A stretch of 64,000 bases of DNA from Bin80 sp965261255 (GTDB lineage Bacteria > Bacteroidota > Rhodothermia > Rhodothermales > Bin80), in NCBI GenBank assembly GCA_965261255.1, contig CBDHCQ010000004.1:3162001-3226000 (forward strand). Reading direction: 5' to 3'. The position numbers and the translations under genes are program-made. The notes under the pieces are model-generated. The model worked only from the letters and a program-made list of their open reading frames with translations, had not been told where the DNA came from and ran no database searches. Shown piece after piece: positions 27,239 to 36,236 of the stretch (its first letter is position 1; every line of letters starts with the position of its first letter).

Positions 27239-28248
27239 TACTCTTCTGGCATGTCTTCCGCCAGACTCAGGGCCCCTTCGGCACCACTGAACAGCGGATC
27301 TTCAATGGGTGTGATCGTGAAATGCCCATACTCCTCCAAGGCAGTAGCGAGGGCTTCAGTTATGCCACGAATTTGACTTCCACCGCCTGCTAAATAGATA
27401 CTGTTCCGGATCCGCTCCTGGAGCATCGGTTCGTACGTACTCAGAAGATCAATGATTGTCTCTGCTATACCTGGTATCAAAGAATCACAGGCCCGGCAGA
27501 TTTCCTTGGTGATGTCATGCAACTGAAATTTGCCGGCAATCGGCAGTTTGACCCTAACGGGTTCACTTGCTCCAGAAACAGAGGCGTGCTTCTCCTTCAA
27601 TTCACGCACCATAGTTTCACTTATAGGTGTGTTGACGAAGCGCTCCGACAGCAGGTCGTAAAGCTGCTGATCGATATGATCCCCCGCGGCGCGCATTGAG
27701 CGCTGATCCTCATCACTCGGCATCGTGCCATGCATGACACAGAAATCAATCGTGCCTGCACCAATGTCAACGATACAGGCGTTATTGAGAGCGCCGAGTC
27801 TATATGCCACTGCGAACGGTTCCGATACCAGCATCAGAGTGTCCGCCCATTCACCCACAGCATTGCGTATTGCAAGCTTATTGACCCGCAGAGCCTCAGC
27901 GGGCACGCCAACGGCAGCATAAATTTTCTGCCCATCCTCTGGTTCTGCCAGCGATATCAAATGCCGAATCAGTTCACGAACAGCCTTTTCGTCTTTGGCT
28001 GTTCCGTCCCTGATTACACCGTGCTCCAAAGGGCGAACCAAGTTGACTGAATTCCGATGCTCAATGGCATCCGTTCCAACGAGCACATCACGCTTGAGCA
28101 ACTTGCGTGCGATAAAATCACGGGGCCAGCCGACATAGCTGTGAATCCACTTGCGCTTACCATTATCAGCAGCAATGGCACTTCGTGAAGTTCCCAGATC
28201 AATACCGACGCGCAGAATATTATTGGATGTTTCAGATTGATGCGACAT
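27223..28248 (-). CDS. MamK-family actin-like ATPase
   Basis: 341 residues of the actin/HSP70 fold. Phosphate 1 is VGIDLGTSRSA, phosphate 2 is IVDIGAGTIDFCV and the adenosine motif is LAGGGSQIRG. The order and spacing of diagnostic blocks follow magnetosome MamK: HSYVGWPRDFIARKLL, NLVRPLEHGVI, IYAAVGVPAEALRVNK, LVSEPFAVAY and the terminal GALSLAEDMPEEYW. The length also fits MamK. MreB, ParM and FtsA lack these blocks. MamK polymerises into filaments that position magnetosomes, but no magnetosome gene is present here, so this protein probably organises something else. It lies 5 bp after the amidase gene and overlaps folA. Confidence 0.85.
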   Translation of the reverse strand: MSHQSETSNNILRVGIDLGTSRSAIAADNGKRKWIHSYVGWPRDFIARKLLKRDVLVGTDAIEHRNSVNLVRPLEHGVIRDGTAKDEKAVRELIRHLISLAEPEDGQKIYAAVGVPAEALRVNKLAIRNAVGEWADTLMLVSEPFAVAYRLGALNNACIVDIGAGTIDFCVMHGTMPSDEDQRSMRAAGDHIDQQLYDLLSERFVNTPISETMVRELKEKHASVSGASEPVRVKLPIAGKFQLHDITKEICRACDSLIPGIAETIIDLLSTYEPMLQERIRNSIYLAGGGSQIRGITEALATALEEYGHFTITPIEDPLFSGAEGALSLAEDMPEEYWENM

Positions 28249-28253
28249 ATAAA

Positions 28254-29252
28254 CTAATTAGCAAATGTTATAGAACTATCCTCTGTGGAAAGATAAGAGA
28301 TAATACCGGATTCAAGACCGATAGCCAACTGCTCTCGGTAAGCATCATCCAGCAAGTTTTGTTCTTCTTCCGGCATTGAAATTGCGGTTATTTCAGCAAG
28401 TACTGCCGGCACTTTCGTGTTCAGGAGCACTGTAAAAGGCCCAGATCTCGTCCCCCAATCATGAATCCCGGGATTGATTTCGCGCATAGTTGAAATCATC
28501 GCATTCTGAATGTGCGTGGCCAATCGGCGACTGTCTTCATCTCGCACGGTTTGCCCTAGTGCTTCAAGACTGTTTTGCCATTGGGCGACACTATAGCCAG
28601 CATTGAAATTCTCCCGAAGAGCCAAAGCCTCCGCGCGAGCATCTCCGCGCGGACTGAAATAATAAGTCTCAATAAAAGCCACTGTGTCAACAGGAACTGA
28701 ATTGACATGAATTGACACAAAAAGGTCTGCCTCGTGAGCCCGTGCATCTTCGACCCTTTTCCGGAGGCTCACGCTAACATCCTGTCGTCGTGTGAGAACC
28801 ACATTATAGCCTCGAGACCTCAGTCGCCTTGCGAGACGCAAGGCAACATCAAGTGTAACGGTTTTTTCGTGCAGGCCAACCGGTCCAGAGGCACCGGGAT
28901 CATGACCGCCATGCCCCGGATCAAGTACGATCGTTCTCACGTCAAGACCATAAACACGGGATAAGGGTATGTCTGTTGTGCTCTCGGACGCAACAAATTC
29001 ATCCTGAGATGCAAGTATGCGCTGGTCAGGAGATGTAAGTAGTTCAACAGAGCTTACTGGTTCAGCCGTACCGTCTTCTTCTATGCCACCGACCATCAGG
29101 GCAATCACAATGACCAGAAGCGAAATACCCATAGACCACCATACTGTTGTTCTCCTTTGTTTTGAGACAGTATGCCCAACGAGTTTCTGATTATCCTCAA
29201 AAACACCTCGAAGTAACGCCTGCCGTTGACTCCCGGGGTTACGTGATCTCAT
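28254..29252 (-). CDS. N-acetylmuramoyl-L-alanine amidase (AmiA/AmiC type), membrane-anchored
   Basis: 332 residues. A cytoplasmic N-terminal tail is followed by one transmembrane helix (about 37-56, WWSMGISLLVIVIALMVGG), a linker and an Amidase_3 domain from about 105. Zinc-site motifs are VLDPGHGGHDPGA (His at 114), the glutamate after it in HEKTVTLDVALRLARRL, and LFVSIHVNSVP. It cleaves the amide between N-acetylmuramic acid and L-alanine in peptidoglycan, usually in cell separation. Being tethered rather than secreted, it probably acts at the inner-membrane face of the wall. Upstream thyA ends 27 bp away, and downstream is the MamK-like gene. Confidence 0.9.
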   Translation of the reverse strand: MRSRNPGSQRQALLRGVFEDNQKLVGHTVSKQRRTTVWWSMGISLLVIVIALMVGGIEEDGTAEPVSSVELLTSPDQRILASQDEFVASESTTDIPLSRVYGLDVRTIVLDPGHGGHDPGASGPVGLHEKTVTLDVALRLARRLRSRGYNVVLTRRQDVSVSLRKRVEDARAHEADLFVSIHVNSVPVDTVAFIETYYFSPRGDARAEALALRENFNAGYSVAQWQNSLEALGQTVRDEDSRRLATHIQNAMISTMREINPGIHDWGTRSGPFTVLLNTKVPAVLAEITAISMPEEEQNLLDDAYREQLAIGLESGIISYLSTEDSSITFAN

Positions 29253-29279
29253 CGTTGGTCAATTTTCGCAATGACAGAA

Positions 29280-30173
29280 TTAAACAGCCACAGGAGCTTT
29301 GATAGCCGGATGACACTTATAGTCCCTGAGTGCAAAGTCGGCGTACTCATAATCAAGTAATGTTGCCGGCTTCCTTAAGATATGCAAAGTTGGCAGTGGA
29401 TAAGGAGTACGCGTAAGTTGCTGCCTTACTTGATCAAGATGATTCAGATAAATGTGTGCATCTCCGATAGTGTAAACTAAATCCCCTGGTTCAAGGCCTG
29501 CCTGCTCCGCTATAAGATGGGTTAAGAGCGCGTACTGAGCAATATTGAACGGAGCACCCAGGAAGAGATCGTTTGATCGAATGTAAAGCTGACAGGACAG
29601 TCGGGTGTCCGAGGCGGAAAGCTGGAAGAACATATGACAGGGAGGAAGTGCCATCCGATCTATTTCTCCTGCATTCCATGCGCTCACAATATGACGTCGA
29701 CTCCAAGGTTTTCGTTGAAGGGAGTCCATGACAGATGCTATCTGGTCTACACCGGAGAATGAACGCCACTGCTTGCCATAAACAGGACCCAAATCCCCCC
29801 ATTTTTCGGCAAACCCTTCTTCGTTGCGGATGCGTTCTTCAAACTCTTTGAGACGCACTGACCATTCGTCAGAGTCCGACGGTGGAACCGGGAGCTTACG
29901 ATACTCGAGATAATACTTCAGCGGCCATGCGGTCCAGATTGAGATTCCCTGATCGACCAGCGGCTTGATATTCGTAGAACCAGACAGGAACCAGAGCAGT
30001 TCGCACGCCAACCCCCGAAACCAAACACGTTTAGTTGTACAAATCGGAAACCCCTCCTTCAGTGGGAATCGCATCTGATATCCAAAAACACTGACCGTTC
30101 CAGTTCCTGTGCGATCACTGCGCTCATGCCCGTTCGTCATGACATGCCGCAACAAGTCCAAATAGAGATGCAT
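29280..30173 (-). CDS. thyA: Thymidylate synthase
   Basis: 297 residues. ThyA landmarks are all present: RSDRTGTGT with the phosphate-binding arginine, LLWFLSGSTNI, WGDLGPVYGKQWR, SRRHIVSAWN, the catalytic cysteine in LPPCHMFFQL (about C179), RSNDLFLGAPFNIAQYA, and the final FALRDYKCHPAIKAPVAV. It methylates dUMP to dTMP, oxidising methylene-tetrahydrofolate to dihydrofolate, which the folA product three genes downstream recycles. It is the first gene of the minus-strand run; no promoter was resolved in the long upstream gap. Confidence 0.97.
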   Translation of the reverse strand: MHLYLDLLRHVMTNGHERSDRTGTGTVSVFGYQMRFPLKEGFPICTTKRVWFRGLACELLWFLSGSTNIKPLVDQGISIWTAWPLKYYLEYRKLPVPPSDSDEWSVRLKEFEERIRNEEGFAEKWGDLGPVYGKQWRSFSGVDQIASVMDSLQRKPWSRRHIVSAWNAGEIDRMALPPCHMFFQLSASDTRLSCQLYIRSNDLFLGAPFNIAQYALLTHLIAEQAGLEPGDLVYTIGDAHIYLNHLDQVRQQLTRTPYPLPTLHILRKPATLLDYEYADFALRDYKCHPAIKAPVAV

Positions 30174-30918
30174 CCGCAGAAGCTAATAAGAATAATCAAC
30201 TTGCGTCGGTCAAAAATGATCTTTTTCGTGGCCGTAAAATCCAGAAGCCGTTCACAATGATTGCGACCAAATTATAACCGATTATACCAAAAATGAAGTT
30301 CCGTTGACACGGTTTTCAACCAGTTGACAATTAGAGGTGCGTGACCGAGAATACGGTATACAGTCACAGGATAATGCTTCCAGCTTCAGCACTATATCGG
30401 CAGAGTCCAGACGTTTTGCGTGTTGCCCAAATAGCAGACTATTGCAACGACAAGAGAATCGTTATCCACCCGTCAGCAGGCACCTCCATTCTGAATCACC
30501 TAGAAATCAATTTTGCTTAGGGCCAGCTCCATCCTAAACAACGGCACAAAAACAATATTTGCTCGCTTGAGCTCACACTGTCCTGCATCCGGTTAATAAC
30601 TATCCCGGATCATACCGGGCAACAATTAGCGTCCATGGCCTCACGTTGATGTCCAGCATTGACGGTCTCACCAAAAGGGGTAATCTGCTCAGCAATTGAA
30701 TTCTCAAATCTAGGTTTATGAGACAAGAGGATTACCAACCCTGATCAAGTACAACACCTGCCGGTGTACCACGAACGTACACCGGACCCCAAGAGCTACG
30801 GATTATGTAATTTAGGTTCAGAGTTCAGAAAGCTGGACGGCAATAAATCACTTTACTGCGTACCACTAGTCCTAATAAGAATTCTTAATCTGATCACGGC
30901 ATTATAATCGGCTGAAGT
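30174..30918. other. Long gene-free gap between thyA and a small hypothetical gene
   Basis: Both flanking genes point away from this 745-bp gap, so it should contain at least two promoters. A TATAAT hexamer at about 30902-30907 lies 12 bp before the downstream ATG, too close to be a standard promoter for it unless the leader is very short. No RNA gene, repeat or domain-bearing frame was recognised. Confidence 0.5.
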
Positions 30919-31179
30919 ATGGATCCCAATCTGCACCAGAAGCAAGGTATCACACATCTGGAGAAAGTTTTACAATATGCCCCAATGGTTGCTAATGGAA
31001 ATAAGGCGGTGGTACATTTGACCAGAGAAGACTGGTATGTGGTCGCTGATACGCTTTTCCGGATGAACACACCGAAGGAGTTTATACCGAGTAGTATCGC
31101 GGATTTCCGTCTGAGCGATGATCACCAGGCTATAGAGCTGGAAACAGAGGAACTGCAAATCAGGCTTGAAATGTTCTAA
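30919..31179 (+). CDS. Small hypothetical protein (86 aa)
   Basis: 86 residues, with no signal peptide or membrane segment, a mildly acidic C-terminal half and helical stretches (HLEKVLQYAPMVANGNKAVVHL, cut: about 14-35; then WYVVADTLFRM). No family is recognised. It is followed after 112 bp by the UPF0261 gene on the same strand. Codon usage and a long uninterrupted frame support it modestly. The function is unknown. Confidence 0.5.
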   Translation: MDPNLHQKQGITHLEKVLQYAPMVANGNKAVVHLTREDWYVVADTLFRMNTPKEFIPSSIADFRLSDDHQAIELETEELQIRLEMF

Positions 31180-31291
31180 GAACTGCGTCGCGGTGGCAGT
31201 TCTTGGAAATTCGTGGCCACGCTCACATAATGATAACCCTAAGAGGCAACCGTCGTTATTTTGTTTGCAGCTTGCCAATTCTTAGACCGAC

Positions 31292-32530
31292 ATGACGGAC
31301 TCCAAGTCTCCAAAAATCCTGCTGGTTGGCACCTTGGACACCAAGGGGGAGGAATATGCTTACGCACGGGATATTATTCGGTCGAGGGGCCTGCATCCCA
31401 TCCTGATGGACGTGGGAGTAATGGGGCAGCCGCAATACGAGCCGGATATTTCAGCAGGCGAGGTCGCCAAGGCTGGTGGCGAAGATATTTTAGCTCTGAG
31501 AGAAAGGGGTAGTCGCAGCTATGCCTTGGATTTTTTGACACGCGGTGCTGTGAATCTGGCGAGGAATATGTCCTCTCAGTTGGCAGGCGTTTTGGCACTC
31601 GGTGGTTCTGGAGGAACCGCAGTAGGGACGGCAGTCATGCGGGCGCTCCCAGTTGGACTTCCCAAAGTGATGGTATCTACACTTGCTTCCGGTGATGTGG
31701 CGCCCTATATGGGCGAGAGCGATATCGCTATGATGTACTCCGTCGCGGATATAGCGGGATTGAATCGGATAAGCAGGGTGATCATCAAGAATGCTGCTGA
31801 TGCAGTTTGTGGTATGGCCGCGCATAAAATCCCAGAGCGTGTTGATGAGCGACCCCTGATTGCGGCGACGATGTTTGGCGTGACAACTCCGTGTGTCACG
31901 CGACTGCGTGAGCGTCTGGAGAAGTCAGGGTTTGAGGTAGTGGTTTTTCATGCGACAGGTAGTGGCGGCCGGGCAATGGAAAAACTTATTGCGGATGGAT
32001 TTTTTGAAGGCGTTGCGGATGTCACTACCACTGAATGGTGCGACGAGGTGGTAGGCGGTGTGTTGAGTGCTGGTCCCCGACGACTGGAAGCGGCAATTAT
32101 CGCTGGCACACCCCAGGTGGTTTCCTGCGGAGCACTGGATATGGTAAATTACTGGGCCCTTGAAACTGTGCCTGCAGCGTTCAGGGAGCGAACACTGCAT
32201 CCCCACAATGCTAACGTTACTCTGATGCGGACCAGTCCAGATGAATGTGTTAAGATTGGAAAGGAAATTGGAATTAGACTCAGCCGCGCACGGGCTCCGG
32301 TAACGCTGATGTTACCGCTCAGGGGAGTCAGTATGCTGGATGCACCAGGAGAGATTTTCTTCGCTCCCGAATCCAATAAAGCGCTTTTTGCATCACTTCA
32401 TGCAAACTGTAAATCCTCTGTGACAATCAAGGAATATGATTTCCATATTAACGACCCTGAGTTTGCGGATGCAATCTCAGACGAACTAATCCACAATCTG
32501 CAATGGAAAAAATCGGCAAGTGCACTGTAA
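31292..32530 (+). CDS. UPF0261 / Tm-1-like ATP-binding domain protein
   Basis: 412 residues, full length for the family. The N-terminus (KILLVGTLDTKGEEYAYARDII) and QLAGVLALGGSGGTA ... MVSTLASGDVAPYMGESDIAMM are the typical Tm-1-like blocks, and the C-terminal half (VVFHATGSGGRAMEKL, CGALDMVNYWALETVP, HPHNANVTLMRTS) matches UPF0261. Plant Tm-1 binds ATP and inhibits tobamovirus replication; the role of bacterial members is unclear. Its end overlaps the start of the cupin gene by 28 bp, indicating translational coupling. A partial second copy of this gene's 3' half and of the cupin lies about 2.27 kb downstream. Confidence 0.87.
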   Translation: MTDSKSPKILLVGTLDTKGEEYAYARDIIRSRGLHPILMDVGVMGQPQYEPDISAGEVAKAGGEDILALRERGSRSYALDFLTRGAVNLARNMSSQLAGVLALGGSGGTAVGTAVMRALPVGLPKVMVSTLASGDVAPYMGESDIAMMYSVADIAGLNRISRVIIKNAADAVCGMAAHKIPERVDERPLIAATMFGVTTPCVTRLRERLEKSGFEVVVFHATGSGGRAMEKLIADGFFEGVADVTTTEWCDEVVGGVLSAGPRRLEAAIIAGTPQVVSCGALDMVNYWALETVPAAFRERTLHPHNANVTLMRTSPDECVKIGKEIGIRLSRARAPVTLMLPLRGVSMLDAPGEIFFAPESNKALFASLHANCKSSVTIKEYDFHINDPEFADAISDELIHNLQWKKSASAL

Positions 32531-32910
32531 CCCAACCTGAAAGCGTCCAGACTCTGACCTTTCCATGGGGGGACATTTGTTTGCTTAGCGAACCGAAGAC
32601 CTCAGGCGCTAATGCATTGACATTCGCATCTGTTGAAGTTCAGCCGGGCACTGGTCATGAACGACATAATCACCCCAATGCTGACGAGATTATTTACGTA
32701 GTGGAGGGAGAGGCCACGCAAATGCTGGATGATCGAAAACCGATCAAAATCACCCCGGGCACTTGCATCTTTGTTCCACGCGGCATTTACCACGGAACCG
32801 AGAACACGGGAACCTCTGTGCTCAAACTGATTGTCGTCTACGTTCCAGGGGGAGAGGAGTCTGTGCTGAAAAATCTGCCGGATGTAATGATCAAAGACCC
32901 CGTTACATGA
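32503..32910 (+). CDS. Cupin domain protein
   Basis: 135 residues forming one cupin barrel. Motif 1 is HERHNHPNADEIIYVVEGE and motif 2 is PRGIYHGTENTG, with the metal-binding histidines and glutamate present. The small single cupins of this type bind a divalent metal and may be isomerases, dioxygenases or sensors. It overlaps the UPF0261 gene by 28 bp. The pairing suggests a common small-molecule pathway, which cannot be named from sequence. Confidence 0.87.
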   Translation: MEKIGKCTVTQPESVQTLTFPWGDICLLSEPKTSGANALTFASVEVQPGTGHERHNHPNADEIIYVVEGEATQMLDDRKPIKITPGTCIFVPRGIYHGTENTGTSVLKLIVVYVPGGEESVLKNLPDVMIKDPVT

Positions 32911-33207
32911 GCCTGTCTTTAAGTCTGCATACCTTGGGTTGATGACGCAAAGAATCCAAATGAGCAAGGATGGGAGGCGGGCATACCATAAGGGAGACGT
33001 TTGACGAGGCACTTGGTTGTGCGCTTCGGGGGCCTGTGACCGTTGGTCAGCGAATCCAGAATGTATCAAAGTTGAAGAGATCCGGCTCCTGCACACCAAC
33101 AAATGAGTGAGACCCTTTATCATTTTAACCGCCGTATAAATGCGGCTGTAACAGACTTGATGAGCCATGTTATTTGCGAAATTATTGTAACCCAGTAGGT
33201 TTCACAG

Positions 33208-34266
33208 ATGCGTAATCATATCATGTTAATGGTTGTTGCTCTGATTGGGATAGGGTGCAATTCAGAGGAGTCTGAGATTCCCGTGGTACAGCCGCAAATG
33301 GTGCCGTTTAGTGAGTTGTTTCAGCCGGCTGACACCATTAGACTGGATGCGTCAGTGCTCGTGGCTCATTACACTTTCATTGATGTTGACGAAGCCGGAA
33401 ATTTACTTGTCACTGACGAAGTGAGTCGAATCACGCATTTATTTTCCGCAACAGGAGTGCACATGATGTCATACTCCGCTCCCGATTGTGTCCCCGACGA
33501 AGCTGATTTTGAGCCAGTGAGTTCACGCTTTATCAGCGGCGGGCGTATTGTGGTGATGTCCCGTGCAAGGGGAGGTGCAGTATTTGACCGGAACGGTGAT
33601 TGCTTGGTTGGGACCAGGATGTGGAATGATCTCTCAAAATCCATTTGTACACAGGGGGATTCAATTTTCCTGCTTAAGGGGATTCCTGGAGGAAAACCGT
33701 CAATAAGCGTGTACGACTCTGCATTAGAACATTTGACGGATATTCCGATCCGCTCACCTCGGCTCATCATGTTGAACCGGACCACGGGTGGACTGCCGGG
33801 GAGATCTCTTGAGTGCTTTGACGATGGTCCGCATTATCTCTATATCGAGGACATGGATTCGTGGCCAGTGCGGGTAGACAGCAGCCGGATTCGACATCGA
33901 CCGGACTTCTTCCGGCGGCGGCAAGATGATGTGTCTGGAATTCCGCCTATAGAGCAAATACTTGAGTATCCTTCGGCCATCGCCGTATTTGCGCTTGATA
34001 AATCCACGCGAATGGTAGCGTTCATTGGATTAGACCAGAAGTGGGCAAGATGGAGCGAAGAATCTGGTCCCATGATTGGGCTAAGCGTAGCCAGCAACGA
34101 GAACCGATTTCCTGGTCGCAGCACGATTTCGCATATGTTTCCAATTTCCGCTGGTAACGGCGATTTTTACGCTGAAGGGGAGCACGAGCCGCTACCTGAC
34201 GGCGAAGTTGGGAATCCCATCTTGATTAGATACAGGTTCATTCCGCCTCAGTCCGATGAAGAATAA
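33208..34266 (+). CDS. 6-bladed beta-propeller lipoprotein, distant paralogue
   Basis: 352 residues. The signal peptide ends in GIGC, a lipobox, giving a lipoprotein from about Cys16. The body has propeller-like blades (FIDVDEAGNLLVTDEVSRI, SGGRIVVMSRARGGAVFD) and resembles the 6-bladed propellers at 16-23 kb only in general pattern. It sits between the intact UPF0261-cupin pair and the truncated second copy, and its stop overlaps the start of the chimeric frame by 11 bp. The function is unknown. Confidence 0.72.
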   Translation: MRNHIMLMVVALIGIGCNSEESEIPVVQPQMVPFSELFQPADTIRLDASVLVAHYTFIDVDEAGNLLVTDEVSRITHLFSATGVHMMSYSAPDCVPDEADFEPVSSRFISGGRIVVMSRARGGAVFDRNGDCLVGTRMWNDLSKSICTQGDSIFLLKGIPGGKPSISVYDSALEHLTDIPIRSPRLIMLNRTTGGLPGRSLECFDDGPHYLYIEDMDSWPVRVDSSRIRHRPDFFRRRQDDVSGIPPIEQILEYPSAIAVFALDKSTRMVAFIGLDQKWARWSEESGPMIGLSVASNENRFPGRSTISHMFPISAGNGDFYAEGEHEPLPDGEVGNPILIRYRFIPPQSDEE

Positions 34267-34807
34267 GCAGTGGCAACTAGTGGTGTGCTTCGTATTGTCG
34301 TTCTTGGCTACGCTAGCATTCCTCGTTGCCGCTCAAAGAATGTTCCGACGACTTGAAGCGGCAATTATTGCAGGCACGGCCCAGGTGGTTTCCTGTGGAG
34401 CACTGGATATGGTTAATTGCTGGGCCCTTGAAACTGTGCCTGCAGCATTCAGGGAGCGAACACTGCATCCCCACAATGCTAACGTTACTCTGATGCGGAC
34501 CAGTCCAGATGAATGCGCTAAGATTGGAAAGGAAATAGGAACTAGACTCAGCAGTGCACGGGCTCCGGTAACGCTGATGATACCACTCAGAGGAGTCAGT
34601 ATGCTGGAGGCACCAGGAGAGATTTTCTTCGCGCCCGAATCCAATAAAGCACTTTTTGCATTACTCCATGCAAACTGTACTTCCTCTGGGACAGTCAAGG
34701 ATTATGATCTCCATATCAACGACCCCGAGTTTGCGAATGCAATCTCGGACGAACTAATTCACAATCTGCAGTGGAAGAATCGGCAAGTGCACTGTAACCC
34801 AACCTAA
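34256..34807 (+). pseudogene. Truncated UPF0261 copy fused to a new hydrophobic leader
   Basis: 183 codons. Residues 1-29 form a hydrophobic leader (QLVVCFVLSFLATLAFLVAA) not found in the parent. From about 34345 the sequence is the C-terminal part of the UPF0261 gene (32077 onward), keeping CGALDMVN and HPHNANVTLMRTS. The N-terminal half of UPF0261 is missing. One base is lost near 34776 (aagaat where the parent has six A), which shifts the frame and replaces the native end with NRQVHCNPT. It could be expressed as a membrane-directed fragment, but a decayed partial duplication is the simpler reading. Confidence 0.72.
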
Positions 34808-35178
34808 AAGCATCCAGACCCTGACCCTTCATTGGGGAGACATTTGTTTGCTTAACGAACCGAAGACCTCCGGCGCTAATGCGTTGACTTTCGCATCTGT
34901 TGAAGTCCTTCCGGGCACTGGTCATGAACGACATAATCACCCCAATGCTGACGAGATTATTTATGTGGTGGAGGGAGAGGCCACGCAAATGCTGGATGAT
35001 CGAAAACCGATCAGAATCGCCCAAGGCGCTTGCATCTTTGTTCCGCGAGGTGTCTACCATGGAACCGAGAATACGGAAACCTCTGTGCCCAAACTGATTG
35101 TCGTCTATGTGCCAGGGGGAGAGGAGTCTGTGCTAAGAAACCTGCCGGATGTAATTATGAGGGACCCGGTGGTATGAG
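34345..35178 (+). repeat. Second copy of the UPF0261 3' half plus cupin
   Basis: The segment corresponds to 32077-32911 at a constant offset of 2268 bp, falling to 2267 after the single-base loss near 34776. Similarity is high throughout and stops abruptly at 34345 on the left and just after the cupin stop on the right. The beta-propeller lipoprotein gene lies between the two copies, so this is a dispersed partial duplication rather than a simple tandem one. Confidence 0.82.
34848..35177 (+). pseudogene. Cupin copy lacking its N-terminus
   Basis: 109 codons readable from a TTG. The cupin core is intact (ERHNHPNADEIIYVVEGE and PRGVYHGTEN) and close to the gene at 32503. The original ATG has become GTG, and a base lost just after it puts that start out of frame, so about 26 N-terminal residues of the parent are not translated. 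The metal ligands survive, so a shortened product from an alternative start is possible, but it is best treated as a decaying copy. Confidence 0.68.
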
Positions 35179-35308
35179 CGTGTTGTCGAAAGACAACTCC
35201 AGAATGTATCTGTGGATCCAGGAGGCGTTGAGAGTTACTCCTCTAGTGGAAATTTTTGCGAATGTGTCAGTAGACCCCGCGAGAGTGCAGTCCCCAAGTG
35301 ATTTGTGA
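35174..35308 (+). CDS. Short frame overlapping the cupin copy, possible gene remnant
   Basis: 44 codons starting with an ATG that overlaps the cupin stop (gtATGAgc), the typical arrangement of coupled genes. The product (MSVLSKDNSRMYLWIQEALR...) matches no family. The intact cupin at 32910 is followed by a similar ATGAGC overlap and an even shorter frame, which suggests that an ancestral third gene of the operon was lost from both copies. The evidence is thin. Confidence 0.22.
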   Translation: MSVLSKDNSRMYLWIQEALRVTPLVEIFANVSVDPARVQSPSDL

Positions 35309-35798
35309 ATTTATCCCTCAGGGTTATACGTATCGCCCGTAAATGAACCCACCAGCCATACCAGAGGGTATCTTTCGATATAACATGTATCACGAATCAA
35401 TCAGTCTCTCAATCCTTGAAAAGGCTGGACCCTATTCCCAGTCTGTCATTACAGGATCCGGCTTTGAATTGGAGGACTTCGTTCTGGTGAAACCAAGCTT
35501 GCCCACCGAGGAGCATGTCGGGGGCAAGTTAACGAACCGGTTTCCCCGGAAGTGACGAATAGTACTACCAACAGCATACAGCAGAAGAAGCCAGTAACCA
35601 CCTGGCACAGTAGATGATTGATGGCGAGCCGAACGTGACCGCCGAAGGTATTCAAGGCATTTGTGGAAGACGAATGCGTGTGGGCCCCCGCCCGAGGTTC
35701 CTTTCGTACTATGGCTACTGTTGAAGTAGTACGAGGAAGTTTCGGAGTTAAAGGAAAATTGTGGTATCGTAGGGAGTCCGCAGACTGCGTGCTTTGTG
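35309..35798. other. Gene-free stretch with a hairpin downstream of the Panacea operon
   Basis: No supported gene; the 70-codon frame at 35343-35555 has no family signal. A hairpin at 35698-35738 pairs TTCCT and CGTACTA with TAGTACG and AGGAA around a two-base bulge and a 15-base loop. It lies about 60 bp past the stop of the membrane-protein gene, which reads toward it, so it may end or protect that transcript, although there is no T run. Confidence 0.45.
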
Positions 35799-36236
35799 CT
35801 ATCCGTCGTGGCCGTTGAATAGGTATTTGGAGAGCACACGAAGCGGAGTGTACATGGTACCAAACGCGGTACCAAGCATGGCAATTAGGACTCTATAGTC
35901 AACGTCTATTCCTGGACTTTCTAACCCACTCTGATAAATGAGTACTGCCGTAAACCCCAACCATCCTAATGCCACCAGGCCTGAAATCCATGCAAAGGGA
36001 AGCCTGTATTTGTTTTTCTGATGTTCTTTCTTGGCTAATTCCGCTTCCCTGTCTGCCACAGCCCTTTCCTTCCTTAGCTGTATTTCGCCCCACTCAGATT
36101 CCTCATAATCGGAATCTTCGTCCTCGGCCACGTCCCAATTAATGTCCTCCCAGCGAAGGTCGCGCAGCAGGTCGCGTATACGCTGCGCTTCCTGACCGGG
36201 CGGGCCGACTGGCCCCATACCCGGCTTACTCTCCAT
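35799..36236 (-). CDS. Membrane protein with two transmembrane helices, putative Panacea partner toxin
   Basis: About 145 residues from ATG 36236, which overlaps the Panacea stop by 11 bp; an upstream ATG at 36278 would overlap by 53 bp. The N-terminal half is charged and helical (RIRDLLRDLRWEDINWD, then LRKERAVADREAELAKKE, coiled-coil-like). Two hydrophobic helices follow at roughly 80-100 (ISGLVALGWLGFTAVLIY) and 112-130 (VLIAMLGTAFGTMYTPL). No enzyme motif is seen. Panacea antitoxins are known to neutralise several unrelated toxins, some membrane-acting, and the partner is encoded next to them, so this is the candidate toxin. That assignment is inference from context. Confidence 0.6.
   Translation of the reverse strand: MESKPGMGPVGPPGQEAQRIRDLLRDLRWEDINWDVAEDEDSDYEESEWGEIQLRKERAVADREAELAKKEHQKNKYRLPFAWISGLVALGWLGFTAVLIYQSGLESPGIDVDYRVLIAMLGTAFGTMYTPLRVLSKYLFNGHDG

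Noticed and set aside
30337..30537. 66-codon frame in the gap upstream of thyA
   Set aside because: Composition typical of non-coding DNA and no start signal.
35343..35555. 70-codon frame downstream of the cupin copy
   Set aside because: No domain, no ribosome-binding site and no conserved neighbour; probably chance.
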